Source: SAR202 cluster bacterium
GTDB lineage: Bacteria; Chloroflexota; Dehalococcoidia; Lucifugimonadales; JASMAO01
Direction: 5' to 3'
NCBI GenBank assembly: GCA_030754315.1
Contig: JASMAO010000103.1
Location: 1 to 14,804 of the forward strand
DNA: 14,804 bases
Shown here: positions 1-6,329 of the stretch, piece by piece
Numbering within the stretch: the first letter of the stretch is position 1
Layout: the number at the start of each line of letters is the position of its first letter
Notes under the pieces: model-generated
Databases searched by the model: none
The model's input: only the letters and a program-made list of their open reading frames with translations
What the model was told of the DNA's origin: nothing
Translations under genes and position numbers: made by a program

Positions 1-595
1 GGTCAGCCATTTTTTCCTGGATAGCCAGCCAGGTGGTTCTAAGACGTAACCTCAAAACAACAGCTATGAAAACGACAACTGGCATAAAGCTCATACTTAG
101 GAGGGCTAGGCGCCAATCCAGTCTAATTAGAAGGACCGGGACTATGATAAATAGCGCAAGGAAATAAGGTGTGCGGACCATACCAGTATTGACGAACATT
201 CTCATTGCGTCGATGTCAGTTATCGCTCTCGACATAAGGTTGCCTGTATGTTGTTTGTCATGAAAGGCAAAACTCAGGTGCTGAATCTTATCGTAGAACT
301 TGTTGCGCATCTCATAGGCCATAACTTGTGACATATGTTCCGCAAGATAATTCTGGGCAAAGGACAAAACCCCCCTAGCCGTCCCGATTGCTAATATAAG
401 TATTCCGGCCCAGAACACCATTCTGTCAGAGAGGGTTCCGGTTTGGTGAGCTTCAGCAATGAGGTCAATAGTCTCTCCAAACAATCGGGGGAGTGCGAGG
501 TGCGACGCAGTAGCACCGATCGTGACGGCGTAGGTGCTGAGCAGTAGCCATTTGTGAACAAAAACTATACGGACAATTCTGGAAATTACATTCAT
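1..595 (-). CDS. ABC exporter, N-terminal transmembrane domain (partial)
   Basis: Reading the minus strand from ATG at 595 gives 198 codons without a stop, running off the left edge of the window. The protein starts MNVISRIVRIVFVHKWLL, followed by a hydrophobic segment, then LFGETIDLI, a second hydrophobic segment (VFWAGILILAIG), and near residue 100 the motif FAFHDKQHTGNLMSR. The last matches the F-x-x-x-x-TG-L-x-SR coupling-helix signature of type IV (MsbA/MdlB-like) ABC exporters. Two more hydrophobic stretches follow (YFLALFIIVPVLLI and LLSMSFMPVVVFIAVVL). This is the membrane half of an ATP-driven export half-transporter; the nucleotide-binding domain should lie to the left, outside the window. 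The substrate cannot be told. A promoter-like pair sits 50-80 bp upstream. Family call is firm; function is unassigned. Confidence 0.85.
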   Translation of the reverse strand, partial: MNVISRIVRIVFVHKWLLLSTYAVTIGATASHLALPRLFGETIDLIAEAHQTGTLSDRMVFWAGILILAIGTARGVLSFAQNYLAEHMSQVMAYEMRNKFYDKIQHLSFAFHDKQHTGNLMSRAITDIDAMRMFVNTGMVRTPYFLALFIIVPVLLIRLDWRLALLSMSFMPVVVFIAVVLRLRLRTTWLAIQEKMAD

Positions 596-645
596 ATGAA
601 GCGGTGGCCTGACGTTGAGCACATAGGCATAACTTACTTCAACTA

Positions 646-673
646 ATTCTAGTCACATAACTCATAAATTCAA
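646..673 (-). promoter_or_regulatory. Putative promoter of the ABC exporter gene
   Basis: On the minus strand TTGAAT (673-668) and TAGAAT (651-646) are separated by 16 bp, about 50 bp before the ATG at 595. The -35 box lies inside the palindrome at 661-684, and a seven-A tract (minus strand, 697-691) lies just upstream like an UP element. This is a consensus match only. Confidence 0.35.
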
Positions 674-684
674 GTATTTATGAG
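661..684. repeat. AT-rich inverted repeat upstream of ABC exporter
   Basis: CTCATAAAT (661-669) and ATTTATGAG (676-684) form a perfect 9-bp inverted repeat with a 6-nt spacer. Seven T residues follow on the plus strand at 691-697. No plus-strand gene ends here, so an operator over the exporter's -35 box is more likely than a plus-strand terminator. The remaining sequence from 596 to 838 holds no gene that can be supported. Confidence 0.45.
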
Positions 685-838
685 GCATAGTTTTTTTAAT
701 CTCTTTGAGGAAACAGCGGCAAAAAGAACTGCGTGATCAAGGAACGTGCCAGGCCCATTCACAATTTGTGTGGATCCTTTTCACAATAAGAAACAAGCGT
801 ATAATCGGGTAAAACGGAGCCTGCAGAAGCCTTCGCTC

Positions 839-1696
839 TTATTGAGAAAGCCCATTCTCCAGTCTCCAGAATGGGCGTGGCAAAGAAATCGGCTGGCCAT
901 CAAGCGCCGAAATTAGCGTAAAGTAGTCGATATTCGAGCGACGCACAAGGGTCTCAAATCTTTCCCTGTCGTAAGGGGCCATGTCGGCAGTCATGATATC
1001 GAAATTGGATCTCAATGCTGACATGTCTTGTCGAAGGGAACTTTTCAATCGGGTGGTTTCAGAAGGGTAACCCTGCCGGACTCTCCTGTTCGGCATTTCA
1101 ATTCGATCGACGGCAGTCTGAACTCCGATAAAATCGGCAGTCTCTCCAAGATGGAACCGGATGCGTTTCGCCATCTCTTGAGCTTCATCAAGGCGACCCA
1201 AACCAGAAAGACGGGTCATTTCATGGAACCGGGTAGTAGCTAAACGGGCGTGAGTCTCAGCCCTCGAAATATCTGATTGGGGAAGTATGAGCGATATGTG
1301 TTCTCGCTGAACCTTTATCCAATAAAGGGTCTCTCCAGGAACACTGTCCGCAGAGGAGACATCCGTTCCTAGCATAGATCCAACAGCAATAAATGTTGCC
1401 ATTATTCCTGCATAAACCTTTCTTGGTACTTTCAAGTGCCAGCTTAGTCCCCTGAACCAACGGCCCCGTGCCAATACTGGTGGCTGTGCCGACATCAACT
1501 TGGTACGCCCATACGCTTTCGCCTTCTGATTAGACGGGATGCTCGTTGCCGCAACCATAGTCAATTCCGCCATTTCCAAAAGTGGTCGCAGTTCTTCCCG
1601 ATGTTCAGGAAATCTTTCTAGACAATAGATAGACGATTTCCCGGCCAATAACATTTCCAGACAATCGTTGAGCCGATCGTGGAGTTTCTCATTCAT
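839..1696 (-). CDS. DUF5667 single-TM protein, probable anti-sigma factor
   Basis: The start is placed at ATG 1696 (MNEKLHDRL), which overlaps the stop of the sigma-factor gene as ATGA and has a GAGGGG Shine-Dalgarno about 10 nt upstream; an ATG 10 codons further up (1726) lacks such support. The 285-residue product has a soluble N-terminal domain with the pattern LNDCLEMLLAGKS...CLERFPEHREELRPLL (residues 9-42), seen in proteins encoded beside ECF sigma factors in Chloroflexota. One transmembrane helix follows at about 94-112, then PGETLYWIK (120-128), the hallmark of the DUF5667 domain, and a helical charged C-terminal region outside or beyond the membrane. Translational coupling to the sigma gene suggests it holds the sigma factor at the membrane until a signal arrives. 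Family assignment is fairly secure; the anti-sigma role is inferred from context. Confidence 0.7.
   Translation of the reverse strand: MNEKLHDRLNDCLEMLLAGKSSIYCLERFPEHREELRPLLEMAELTMVAATSIPSNQKAKAYGRTKLMSAQPPVLARGRWFRGLSWHLKVPRKVYAGIMATFIAVGSMLGTDVSSADSVPGETLYWIKVQREHISLILPQSDISRAETHARLATTRFHEMTRLSGLGRLDEAQEMAKRIRFHLGETADFIGVQTAVDRIEMPNRRVRQGYPSETTRLKSSLRQDMSALRSNFDIMTADMAPYDRERFETLVRRSNIDYFTLISALDGQPISLPRPFWRLENGLSQ
850..876. repeat. Hairpin at the 3' end of the DUF5667 gene
   Basis: GCCCATTCT (850-858) and AGAATGGGC (868-876) form a perfect 9-bp stem with a 9-nt loop. It lies inside the last codons of the DUF5667 gene, ending about 10 nt before its stop. On the minus strand only three T residues follow, so it would be a weak intrinsic terminator or an mRNA 3'-end stabiliser. 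Confidence 0.4.
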
Positions 1697-2343
1697 TGGA
1701 CTTGCCCCTCTAATCCTTTGGGACATGCCTGGGCAACATTCATTCCTCGTCGAAGATTCCTAATCCCGGCATGCTGTAAGGCTTTAACGGCACTCTCATT
1801 CTTGCCAACAGCCTCCGCTGTTTCCCGAACGGACAACTGTCCCACGAAACGCAGCGTGATGATCTCTTTTTGCAAATCTGTTAGTTTCTCCATTGCTACG
1901 TTGACCTGCCGCATCAACAGATTCACATCAAGCCGATGATCTAAGTCAGGGGAAAAGGGGTCCGGTATCATTAACGCATCGTCCAGTGGTTGAACCTGCC
2001 TTCGGCCATTCTTGCGAAAGTAGTCCACAACCAGATTATGGGCGATCCGGAACAGCCATGATGAAAAAGGAGATCCTTTAAATTTAAAGGAGGAAATCGA
2101 TTTTAACAACCTGAGAAAAACTTCTTCAGTTATATCTTCTGCTTCAGATACATTACCAATCTTGAAAGAAACGTACCGAAAAATTCGGTCATAGAAACGG
2201 TCGTATAGTTGTGCGAGCGAATTGGCATCACCCGATTGTGCGCCCCTAACAAAATCTTCTAGATCATCATGTACACGGATGTCGGAGACGCCCTGGATGG
2301 CTGACCTGTCTATAAAATCGGCCACGTTATTCCTCGAAGTCAT
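1693..2343 (-). CDS. ECF-type RNA polymerase sigma factor
   Basis: A 216-residue sigma-70 family protein of the extracytoplasmic-function type. Region 2 (about 44-115) contains YDRFYDRIFRYV, the DxxE-type helix EAEDITEEVFLRLL, and SSWLFRIAHNLVVDYFRK, the -10 recognition and melting segment. Region 4 (about 153-200) contains LTDLQKEIITLRF and the helix-turn-helix LSVRETAEAVGKNESAVK. Regions 1.1, 1.2 and 3 are absent, as expected for ECF factors. The start is ATG 2343; a frame extension begins with TTG at 2364, but a TATAAT box at 2364-2369 would place transcription start at or inside it, and a GGGGGGAG Shine-Dalgarno sits 11-18 nt before ATG 2343. The gene is coupled to the downstream DUF5667 gene. 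The signal it answers cannot be read from the sequence. Confidence 0.9.
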   Translation of the reverse strand: MTSRNNVADFIDRSAIQGVSDIRVHDDLEDFVRGAQSGDANSLAQLYDRFYDRIFRYVSFKIGNVSEAEDITEEVFLRLLKSISSFKFKGSPFSSWLFRIAHNLVVDYFRKNGRRQVQPLDDALMIPDPFSPDLDHRLDVNLLMRQVNVAMEKLTDLQKEIITLRFVGQLSVRETAEAVGKNESAVKALQHAGIRNLRRGMNVAQACPKGLEGQVQ

Positions 2344-2363
2344 CACCCTTTTTGCTCCCCCCA

Positions 2364-2369
2364 ATTATA
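2364..2369 (-). promoter_or_regulatory. Putative -10 box of the sigma / DUF5667 operon
   Basis: A perfect TATAAT on the minus strand about 20 bp before the chosen sigma start. No convincing -35 hexamer lies 16-18 bp upstream, so the promoter may need an activator or may use another sigma factor. One arm of the inverted repeat at 2371-2408 abuts it. Confidence 0.4.
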
Positions 2370-2370
2370 T

Positions 2371-2408
2371 AACGCACCGGTCCGAAGATAGATAGTGGCT
2401 CGTGCGTT
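2371..2408. repeat. Inverted repeat in the sigma / rimI divergent region
   Basis: AACGCAC (2371-2377) and GTGCGTT (2402-2408) form a perfect 7-bp inverted repeat separated by 24 bp. It lies directly upstream of the sigma operon's TATAAT box and between two divergent genes, which is a reasonable place for an operator. Confidence 0.35.
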
Positions 2409-2426
2409 TAGAGGCTGAAGAAGCGT

Positions 2427-2810
2427 ATGCTAAAATCTCTGCAGATGAAAATCCTGCCTCGCTTAGAAAAGCCCTTTGCATCGCAGTTTGCAGTCAGGCC
2501 TTTAACTACGAACGGTACAAAACGGGCCAGTGAGATAGAACGAGACGCGTTTCCCTCTTTAACTCCTCCCACTTCGTTCCACCGGGAGTTAAATAACGAA
2601 AGGGCCAGCTATCTTGTAGCCCACGCGTTTTTCACAACAAAACGCTTGACAAAAAACTCTACTGCAACACAGCCCCTACCCAGCAACCCGCCTAAACACA
2701 CCTCCGCATTGCTCCAAACCCAACTAAGCACGGCAGCACGGCAAAAAAACGCGCTGCAAATATTCCAGACAGCGAGATCATTGTGGGTTTCGAAGGCACC
2801 TGGTATATGA
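2427..2810 (+). CDS. rimI: RimI-type N-acetyltransferase, N-terminal piece (frame-broken)
   Basis: This frame carries the N-terminal third of a RimI-like GNAT protein: VRPLTT (about residues 22-27), then SEIERDAFPSLTPP and SFHRELNNERASYLVA, the beta1-helix1-helix2-beta2 part of the fold. After about residue 67 it becomes a Pro/Ser/Thr/Lys-rich stretch without GNAT similarity, and it stops at TGA 2808-2810. The rest of the domain continues in the -1 frame. RimI acetylates protein N-termini, classically ribosomal protein S18. Joining the two frames at the A7 run (2743-2749) gives a product of about 240 residues with a linker of about 45 residues between beta2 and beta3, longer than the usual ~150-residue RimI. 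The first ATG at 2427 is a guess; ATG 2445 is also possible and neither has a strong ribosome site. The usual neighbours tsaB/tsaD are absent. Confidence 0.65.
   Translation: MLKSLQMKILPRLEKPFASQFAVRPLTTNGTKRASEIERDAFPSLTPPTSFHRELNNERASYLVAHAFFTTKRLTKNSTATQPLPSNPPKHTSALLQTQLSTAARQKNALQIFQTARSLWVSKAPGI
2744..2750 (+). other. Slippery heptamer A_AAA_AAC in rimI
   Basis: In the frame of the N-terminal rimI piece the bases read A AAA AAC, a canonical X_XXY_YYZ slip sequence. A -1 slip here moves reading exactly into the frame of the C-terminal piece, continuing with CGC at 2750-2752. A 5-bp stem (CGCTG 2752-2756 with CAGCG 2770-2774) follows, but it starts closer than the usual 5-9 nt spacer. 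A missing or extra base in the A7 run of the assembly would look the same. Confidence 0.5.
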
Positions 2811-3151
2811 CAGATGAAGCCCATATTGTTACCGTTGGCGTAGCCAATGACTATAGAGGGAAGGGCGTCGGGGAGTTGTTGCTCATAGCTGCGCTGAACC
2901 ATGCAATATGTCGGGGTTCCTCCTTGGCAACTCTCGAAGTACGCCCATCTAATATAGTAGCCAGATCTCTATATCTAAAGTACGGATTCACCGACCGAGG
3001 CATGCGAAAAAACTACTACTCAGACAATAGAGAGGATGCCATAATAATGACCACCGACCACATACAGTCACGTGAATTCCTCAGCCAACTTAATGAACTC
3101 CGGAAAAACCACGAACTCCGCTGGGGATCCGCAGAAATAAACCTAGAATAG
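2783..3151 (+). CDS. rimI: RimI-type N-acetyltransferase, C-terminal piece (frame-broken)
   Basis: This frame holds the acetyl-CoA-binding core of a RimI-like GNAT protein. Beta4 HIVTVGVANDYRGKGVGELLL contains the R-G-x-G-V/I-G pyrophosphate-binding loop (YRGKGVGE). It is followed by LATLEVRPSNIVARSLYLKYGF and RGMRKNYYSDNREDAIIMTT, the RimI signatures for acceptor and CoA binding, including the catalytic-type NYY tyrosines. The GTG at 2783 is only where a separate reading could begin; the frame is open back to 2696, and the residues before it (SEIIVGFEG) already fit the beta3 strand. Started at 2783 the protein would lack beta1-beta2 and should not fold as an enzyme. It is best read as the second half of one gene whose first half is at 2427-2749 in the other frame. 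The 110 bp between its stop and prkA hold no convincing terminator. Confidence 0.8.
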   Translation: MGFEGTWYMTDEAHIVTVGVANDYRGKGVGELLLIAALNHAICRGSSLATLEVRPSNIVARSLYLKYGFTDRGMRKNYYSDNREDAIIMTTDHIQSREFLSQLNELRKNHELRWGSAEINLE

Positions 3152-3261
3152 TAAGGTGCGCAGCACGATGCCAGGCAAGAATGGCCAGATATAATCAATT
3201 CCGCCACTCAAGCTCTATGGCCACGGTACCTACGACAGTGTAAATCTAAGCGCTAAAATAG

Positions 3262-5277
3262 CTACTCATTATCAGAACCATCTAGGAGATCAGGAACGTC
3301 AACATCGCCGTGAAGAGGCCATAACCACTCAATTACATCGTTCTTGGGGGTCTTAAACACCGGACGGTTCTTGAGAGCATGCACCACGTAGCTAATCGTG
3401 TCTTCGGCGCATATATTACAGTATCCACATGACTCAACCAGCCGACCTGCAATGACAACCCGCCTTCTCGCCCACTCGACTTTTTGCCGCGCAAACCTCG
3501 GTTCATTAAGGGCCCTCTCCAGTTCTCTACGGCTCGGAAACAGTTTGTTTTGTATTGCGGCTCGGAGGCGTGTGTCGCTCTTGTAGTTGAACTCCCAGTC
3601 CTTTTTCTTCCACGCTTGGTAAATTCCATTAATTTCCTGTCGGAATTCATCCTTGCTACGTTCTGCGATCCCTATAGAACGCTCGATTTCGCGCATGTCC
3701 CTCTCGCTGGAATCCCTTTTCCGGCGGGTTTCATTTTTCTTACCCTCAATTTTTTCGCAATAAGCTAACACGCTGTTTAAATAGCTTCCCAGCAGCATAC
3801 TGGCAGCCTTGTCGAACTCCTCTTCATAGGCCCACTGTACATCCCGTATCGCCATCTCGGTATACTCTTTAACAGAATCTTCAACGAAGCCTACGAATTT
3901 TGCTTGACTCTCCTGATCCAAGCTGACATTTTCTTCAAGGCCCTTCCACAGGCTATCTATCACTGCTACAGGGGAAATGCACGAGGTATCCGGGTGCGCC
4001 GCTATCGCACCCAGCCTATTCATAACATAACGAGGAGACATCCCTTTCATCCCCTCATCAAGTTGATGGCTTTGCATAAGATCCACGTCTTTTCTGGTGT
4101 AGTTCGACAGCATCTGGCCATCATAGAGGCGAAGCTTCTCAATCAAACTCATGCCTTGCTTTATAGGGGGAGCCAGTCGTGTGAGAACAGCTAACGTACT
4201 GGCTGAAGGCAAAGTCAGCGGAGCTACGTGCACCCCTTCTATATCGCTGGTTTCCAGCATCTTAATGTATATCTTGACTTCCTCAGACACGCGCAGGTTG
4301 TACGGAACTTGGACTGCTATAATCCGATCTTTAAGAGCCTCCGAAGTCTCGTCTGCGGCAAAAGTGGCAAAGTCGCCTTCGTTTGAATGGCCTATTATGG
4401 CTTGATCTGCGTACACGGATCCGAATCGGTCCATTTTTATAAGCTGCTCTTGTGCCAATCCCAGCAGCGTCGTCAACATATGCTGGTCCGCCTTGAAGAT
4501 TTCGACCATCTCTATGAGACCTCGATTGGCAACGTTGAACTCGCCATCCAACCTGAAAGCCTTCCCGGCTACTTCCAACCGGTCACCGTCCAGCTGGGAC
4601 AAATCGATGCTCCCCACAAGGAGCGACGCATCTGATGGATTCGGGTTAGTGGCAATGTAGTAACCAATACCTATCGCTTCCTGTTCAGAGAAGACGACCC
4701 TCCGCACAGGCATCTCCGATATTCTCCCCGAGTATTTGGTTTTGAGTAAATATCGACATCTTGGGCACAACTCACCCTCTATATAAATTCCGTATTGTTC
4801 CTCTAATTTAGGACGCAGCATTTCCGGGATGAGGTGTAACGGCTCCTCTTGCATAGGGCAACTTTCAATAGCAAATACGGATCCTTCACTGGTTCTCGTG
4901 TAACTTTCCAGCGCCTTCTTGACCAGTGCTACCAACGTAGACTTGCCACTAGCCGGAGGCCCCAGAAGTAACAACACCCGATGGCGCACTTCGAGCCTCT
5001 GTGCTGAAGACGCGAAATACTGAACCACCCTATCTAAAGGAGCCTCCAATCCGAATAGCGAATTCTTAAACAGGCCATATACAGACTGGCCATCTGGAGT
5101 GGAATCAACACCCTCCGAAACTATGGCATCGTAGATCAGGGAATGCGACAATCGGGAGATCTGCGGGTTATCTATGACAATCTTGAGATAGTCGGAGAAG
5201 GTGCCGCTCCACCGAAACCGTTGCGCTTCTCGGTCACTCTCAAGGAAGATGTCTTCTATAGAAAGTTGGCTATTCAT
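3262..5277 (-). CDS. prkA: PrkA/YeaG-family AAA+ serine kinase/protease
   Basis: A 671-residue member of the PrkA family (E. coli YeaG is about 640 residues). The N-terminal AAA+ domain carries Walker A GPPASGKST (106-114), NRGLIEMVEIFK (251-262), the Walker B-like segment typical of PrkA, and HSNEGDF (297-303) as sensor 1. A Cys/His-containing insertion (C140-P-M, H148, C171-P-R-C174) is a likely metal site. The C-terminal PrkA domain covers about 430-625, with a charged coiled-coil stretch at 505-565 and LRAAIQNKLF (571-580). PrkA proteins were described as serine kinases linked to sporulation, stress and nitrogen starvation; Lon-like proteolysis has also been reported. Odd points: a C-G-Y-C-N-I-C cluster (617-623) where YeaG has a Lys-Gly-Tyr-Thr segment, and no yeaH or spoVR/ycgB neighbour. 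An AGAGG site 8 nt upstream supports ATG 5277. Confidence 0.9.
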   Translation of the reverse strand: MNSQLSIEDIFLESDREAQRFRWSGTFSDYLKIVIDNPQISRLSHSLIYDAIVSEGVDSTPDGQSVYGLFKNSLFGLEAPLDRVVQYFASSAQRLEVRHRVLLLLGPPASGKSTLVALVKKALESYTRTSEGSVFAIESCPMQEEPLHLIPEMLRPKLEEQYGIYIEGELCPRCRYLLKTKYSGRISEMPVRRVVFSEQEAIGIGYYIATNPNPSDASLLVGSIDLSQLDGDRLEVAGKAFRLDGEFNVANRGLIEMVEIFKADQHMLTTLLGLAQEQLIKMDRFGSVYADQAIIGHSNEGDFATFAADETSEALKDRIIAVQVPYNLRVSEEVKIYIKMLETSDIEGVHVAPLTLPSASTLAVLTRLAPPIKQGMSLIEKLRLYDGQMLSNYTRKDVDLMQSHQLDEGMKGMSPRYVMNRLGAIAAHPDTSCISPVAVIDSLWKGLEENVSLDQESQAKFVGFVEDSVKEYTEMAIRDVQWAYEEEFDKAASMLLGSYLNSVLAYCEKIEGKKNETRRKRDSSERDMREIERSIGIAERSKDEFRQEINGIYQAWKKKDWEFNYKSDTRLRAAIQNKLFPSRRELERALNEPRFARQKVEWARRRVVIAGRLVESCGYCNICAEDTISYVVHALKNRPVFKTPKNDVIEWLWPLHGDVDVPDLLDGSDNE

Positions 5278-5320
5278 AAAAGCGGCCTCTGTAAATCAAT
5301 TGGCGCCACAGCTAACACAC

Positions 5321-5385
5321 TGAACCCGGGGGCCATCTAAATCAACTGCTCTACAGCAGGTTCGAATCGTCGGCCACCCGGGTCA
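5321..5385. promoter_or_regulatory. Structured leader upstream of prkA
   Basis: Arms 5321-5334 and 5372-5385 pair over 13 bp, mostly G-C, with two single-base bulges (A5324, A5376). The 37-nt loop contains a second hairpin, CTGCT (5346-5350) with AGCAG (5355-5359). On the minus strand it lies 44 nt before the prkA start and just downstream of the 5412-5987 gene. No T-run follows in either direction, so it is not a plain intrinsic terminator. Parts resemble tRNA arms (GGTTCGAATC; TGTAGAGCAG on the minus strand), but no cloverleaf can be drawn. It could be an RNA regulatory element, an operator or a tRNA relic. Confidence 0.4.
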
Positions 5386-5411
5386 CAATTTTCAGTGCCT
5401 AAATAAATCCC

Positions 5412-5987
5412 TTAGTTAAGTCCAACGAATCCTACAATCGCCAGCCCTATACCGCCTACAGCAATTCCGCCTATGAGGAGAGACCACCCGGACAGCAGGC
5501 GTAATCCGTTGAACTGTAACGCCTGGTAGAAAAACATCACTGCAGCCACCATCGTGAGTATCAGCGTAGCACCTGAAAGACTCAGCCAAACCATACCGCC
5601 ATATACTCTTTCCAGCTCGCCGACAAAGAACAGGAATGGGACTAGAGTCGCTATGGCGGCGAATGCACTGTAAAAACCAATGGCTCGCTCATCGAAATCC
5701 CACAACCCACTGGCAGCCACACCTATAGCATATAGCGCCCACACAACAATTACCGTCTTCATCACGGTTATTTGACCGAGGACTTGGGCTCCACCAGCAA
5801 CAGTTTTGCCATTGTCTAATCCTGTGAGAAGAACCGGATCAAATGCAAAGACGACCGTGCCGAGGGCAAGCAGACCCATGCCTCCCACAAATATGCCCAT
5901 ACTTCGACCTTCTGAATACATTCCAAGGACATACCAGGCCTGAGAAAACAAAACCCCACCGATTAGGACTAAAAATAAACCTTCCAT
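5412..5987 (-). CDS. Six-TM membrane protein, AmiS/UreI-like
   Basis: A 191-residue, very hydrophobic protein with six predicted transmembrane helices: about 2-22, 30-55, 75-96, 104-126, 130-153 and 164-190. The start is secure: GGAGG lies 7 nt before ATG 5987. Helix 2 begins with FVGGMGLL, and helix 4 is preceded by GLWDFDERAIGFYSAFAAI. These are reminiscent of FVGGL and of the GLD-x-R-x-x-x-WYSLFVAI signature in the AmiS/UreI family of six-helix amide/urea channels, and length and helix count fit. No urease, amidase or nickel gene is nearby, so the substrate is unknown and the family link is tentative. It lies in the same direction as prkA, 134 bp upstream, and may share a transcript with it. 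Otherwise it is a conserved membrane protein of unknown function. Confidence 0.7.
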   Translation of the reverse strand: MEGLFLVLIGGVLFSQAWYVLGMYSEGRSMGIFVGGMGLLALGTVVFAFDPVLLTGLDNGKTVAGGAQVLGQITVMKTVIVVWALYAIGVAASGLWDFDERAIGFYSAFAAIATLVPFLFFVGELERVYGGMVWLSLSGATLILTMVAAVMFFYQALQFNGLRLLSGWSLLIGGIAVGGIGLAIVGFVGLN

Positions 5988-6288
5988 GTGTAATCCTCCA
6001 AATACCTAATTACCTAGTCTATAAAACCCGAACCTCCAACGGTTACCGAGACAAACCCTCTTGGTCCCACCGAATTCGCTTCAGCATCCGTCCCAGAATC
6101 AAGACCACTACCTTTGTGTACAATCCAACCACTGTTTGAGGGAGACTCTACAAGCCCCGCGAAACAGTTCGTTTAAAATTTCTCATGTTGCACCCTTCAT
6201 GTCTAGGCAAAGTCACCCCCTATGTTTCATATAATTTTCGCGCAAACATTATTGCGTCTAGGCACACACCTTTATTAGACTTATTCTC
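5988..6288. other. Intergenic region with a 9-bp direct repeat
   Basis: No coding sequence or RNA gene is supported here. GTCTAGGCA occurs twice (6201-6209 and 6256-6264), 55 bp apart. CGCAA/TTGCG (6241-6256) forms a small hairpin just before the second copy. A promoter for the AmiS/UreI-like gene must lie here, but no good -35/-10 pair was found. Confidence 0.3.
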
Positions 6289-6310
6289 AGGGAGATTAAA
6301 GAATCTCCTT
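6289..6310 (-). terminator. Possible terminator of the acoABC-like operon
   Basis: A 9-bp stem (one G-T pair) with a 4-nt loop, GGAGATT/AATCTCC at its core, begins about 20 nt after the E2 stop codon. The expected T-run is missing on the minus strand, so it may only be a 3'-end hairpin. Confidence 0.35.
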
Positions 6311-6329
6311 GGCCAGAGAACGGCCTTAC

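Noticed and set aside
1697..1726. A 10-codon upstream extension of the DUF5667 protein from ATG 1726.
   Set aside because: ATG 1696 has the ATGA coupling to the sigma stop and a GAGGGG ribosome site; the extra residues are not typical of the family.
2402..2530. A short plus-strand frame from GTG 2402 (about 43 codons, beginning VRLEAEEAYAKIS) with protein-like composition overlapping the rimI start.
   Set aside because: It has no ribosome site or recognisable motif, and it overlaps the conserved N-terminal part of RimI in another frame; most likely a shadow frame.
5335..5385. Possible tRNA gene (GGTTCGAATC resembling a T-loop; TGTAGAGCAG on the minus strand resembling a D-arm).
   Set aside because: The flanking bases do not pair as a T-stem, no anticodon arm or acceptor stem can be drawn on either strand, and the arms are in the wrong order for one cloverleaf.
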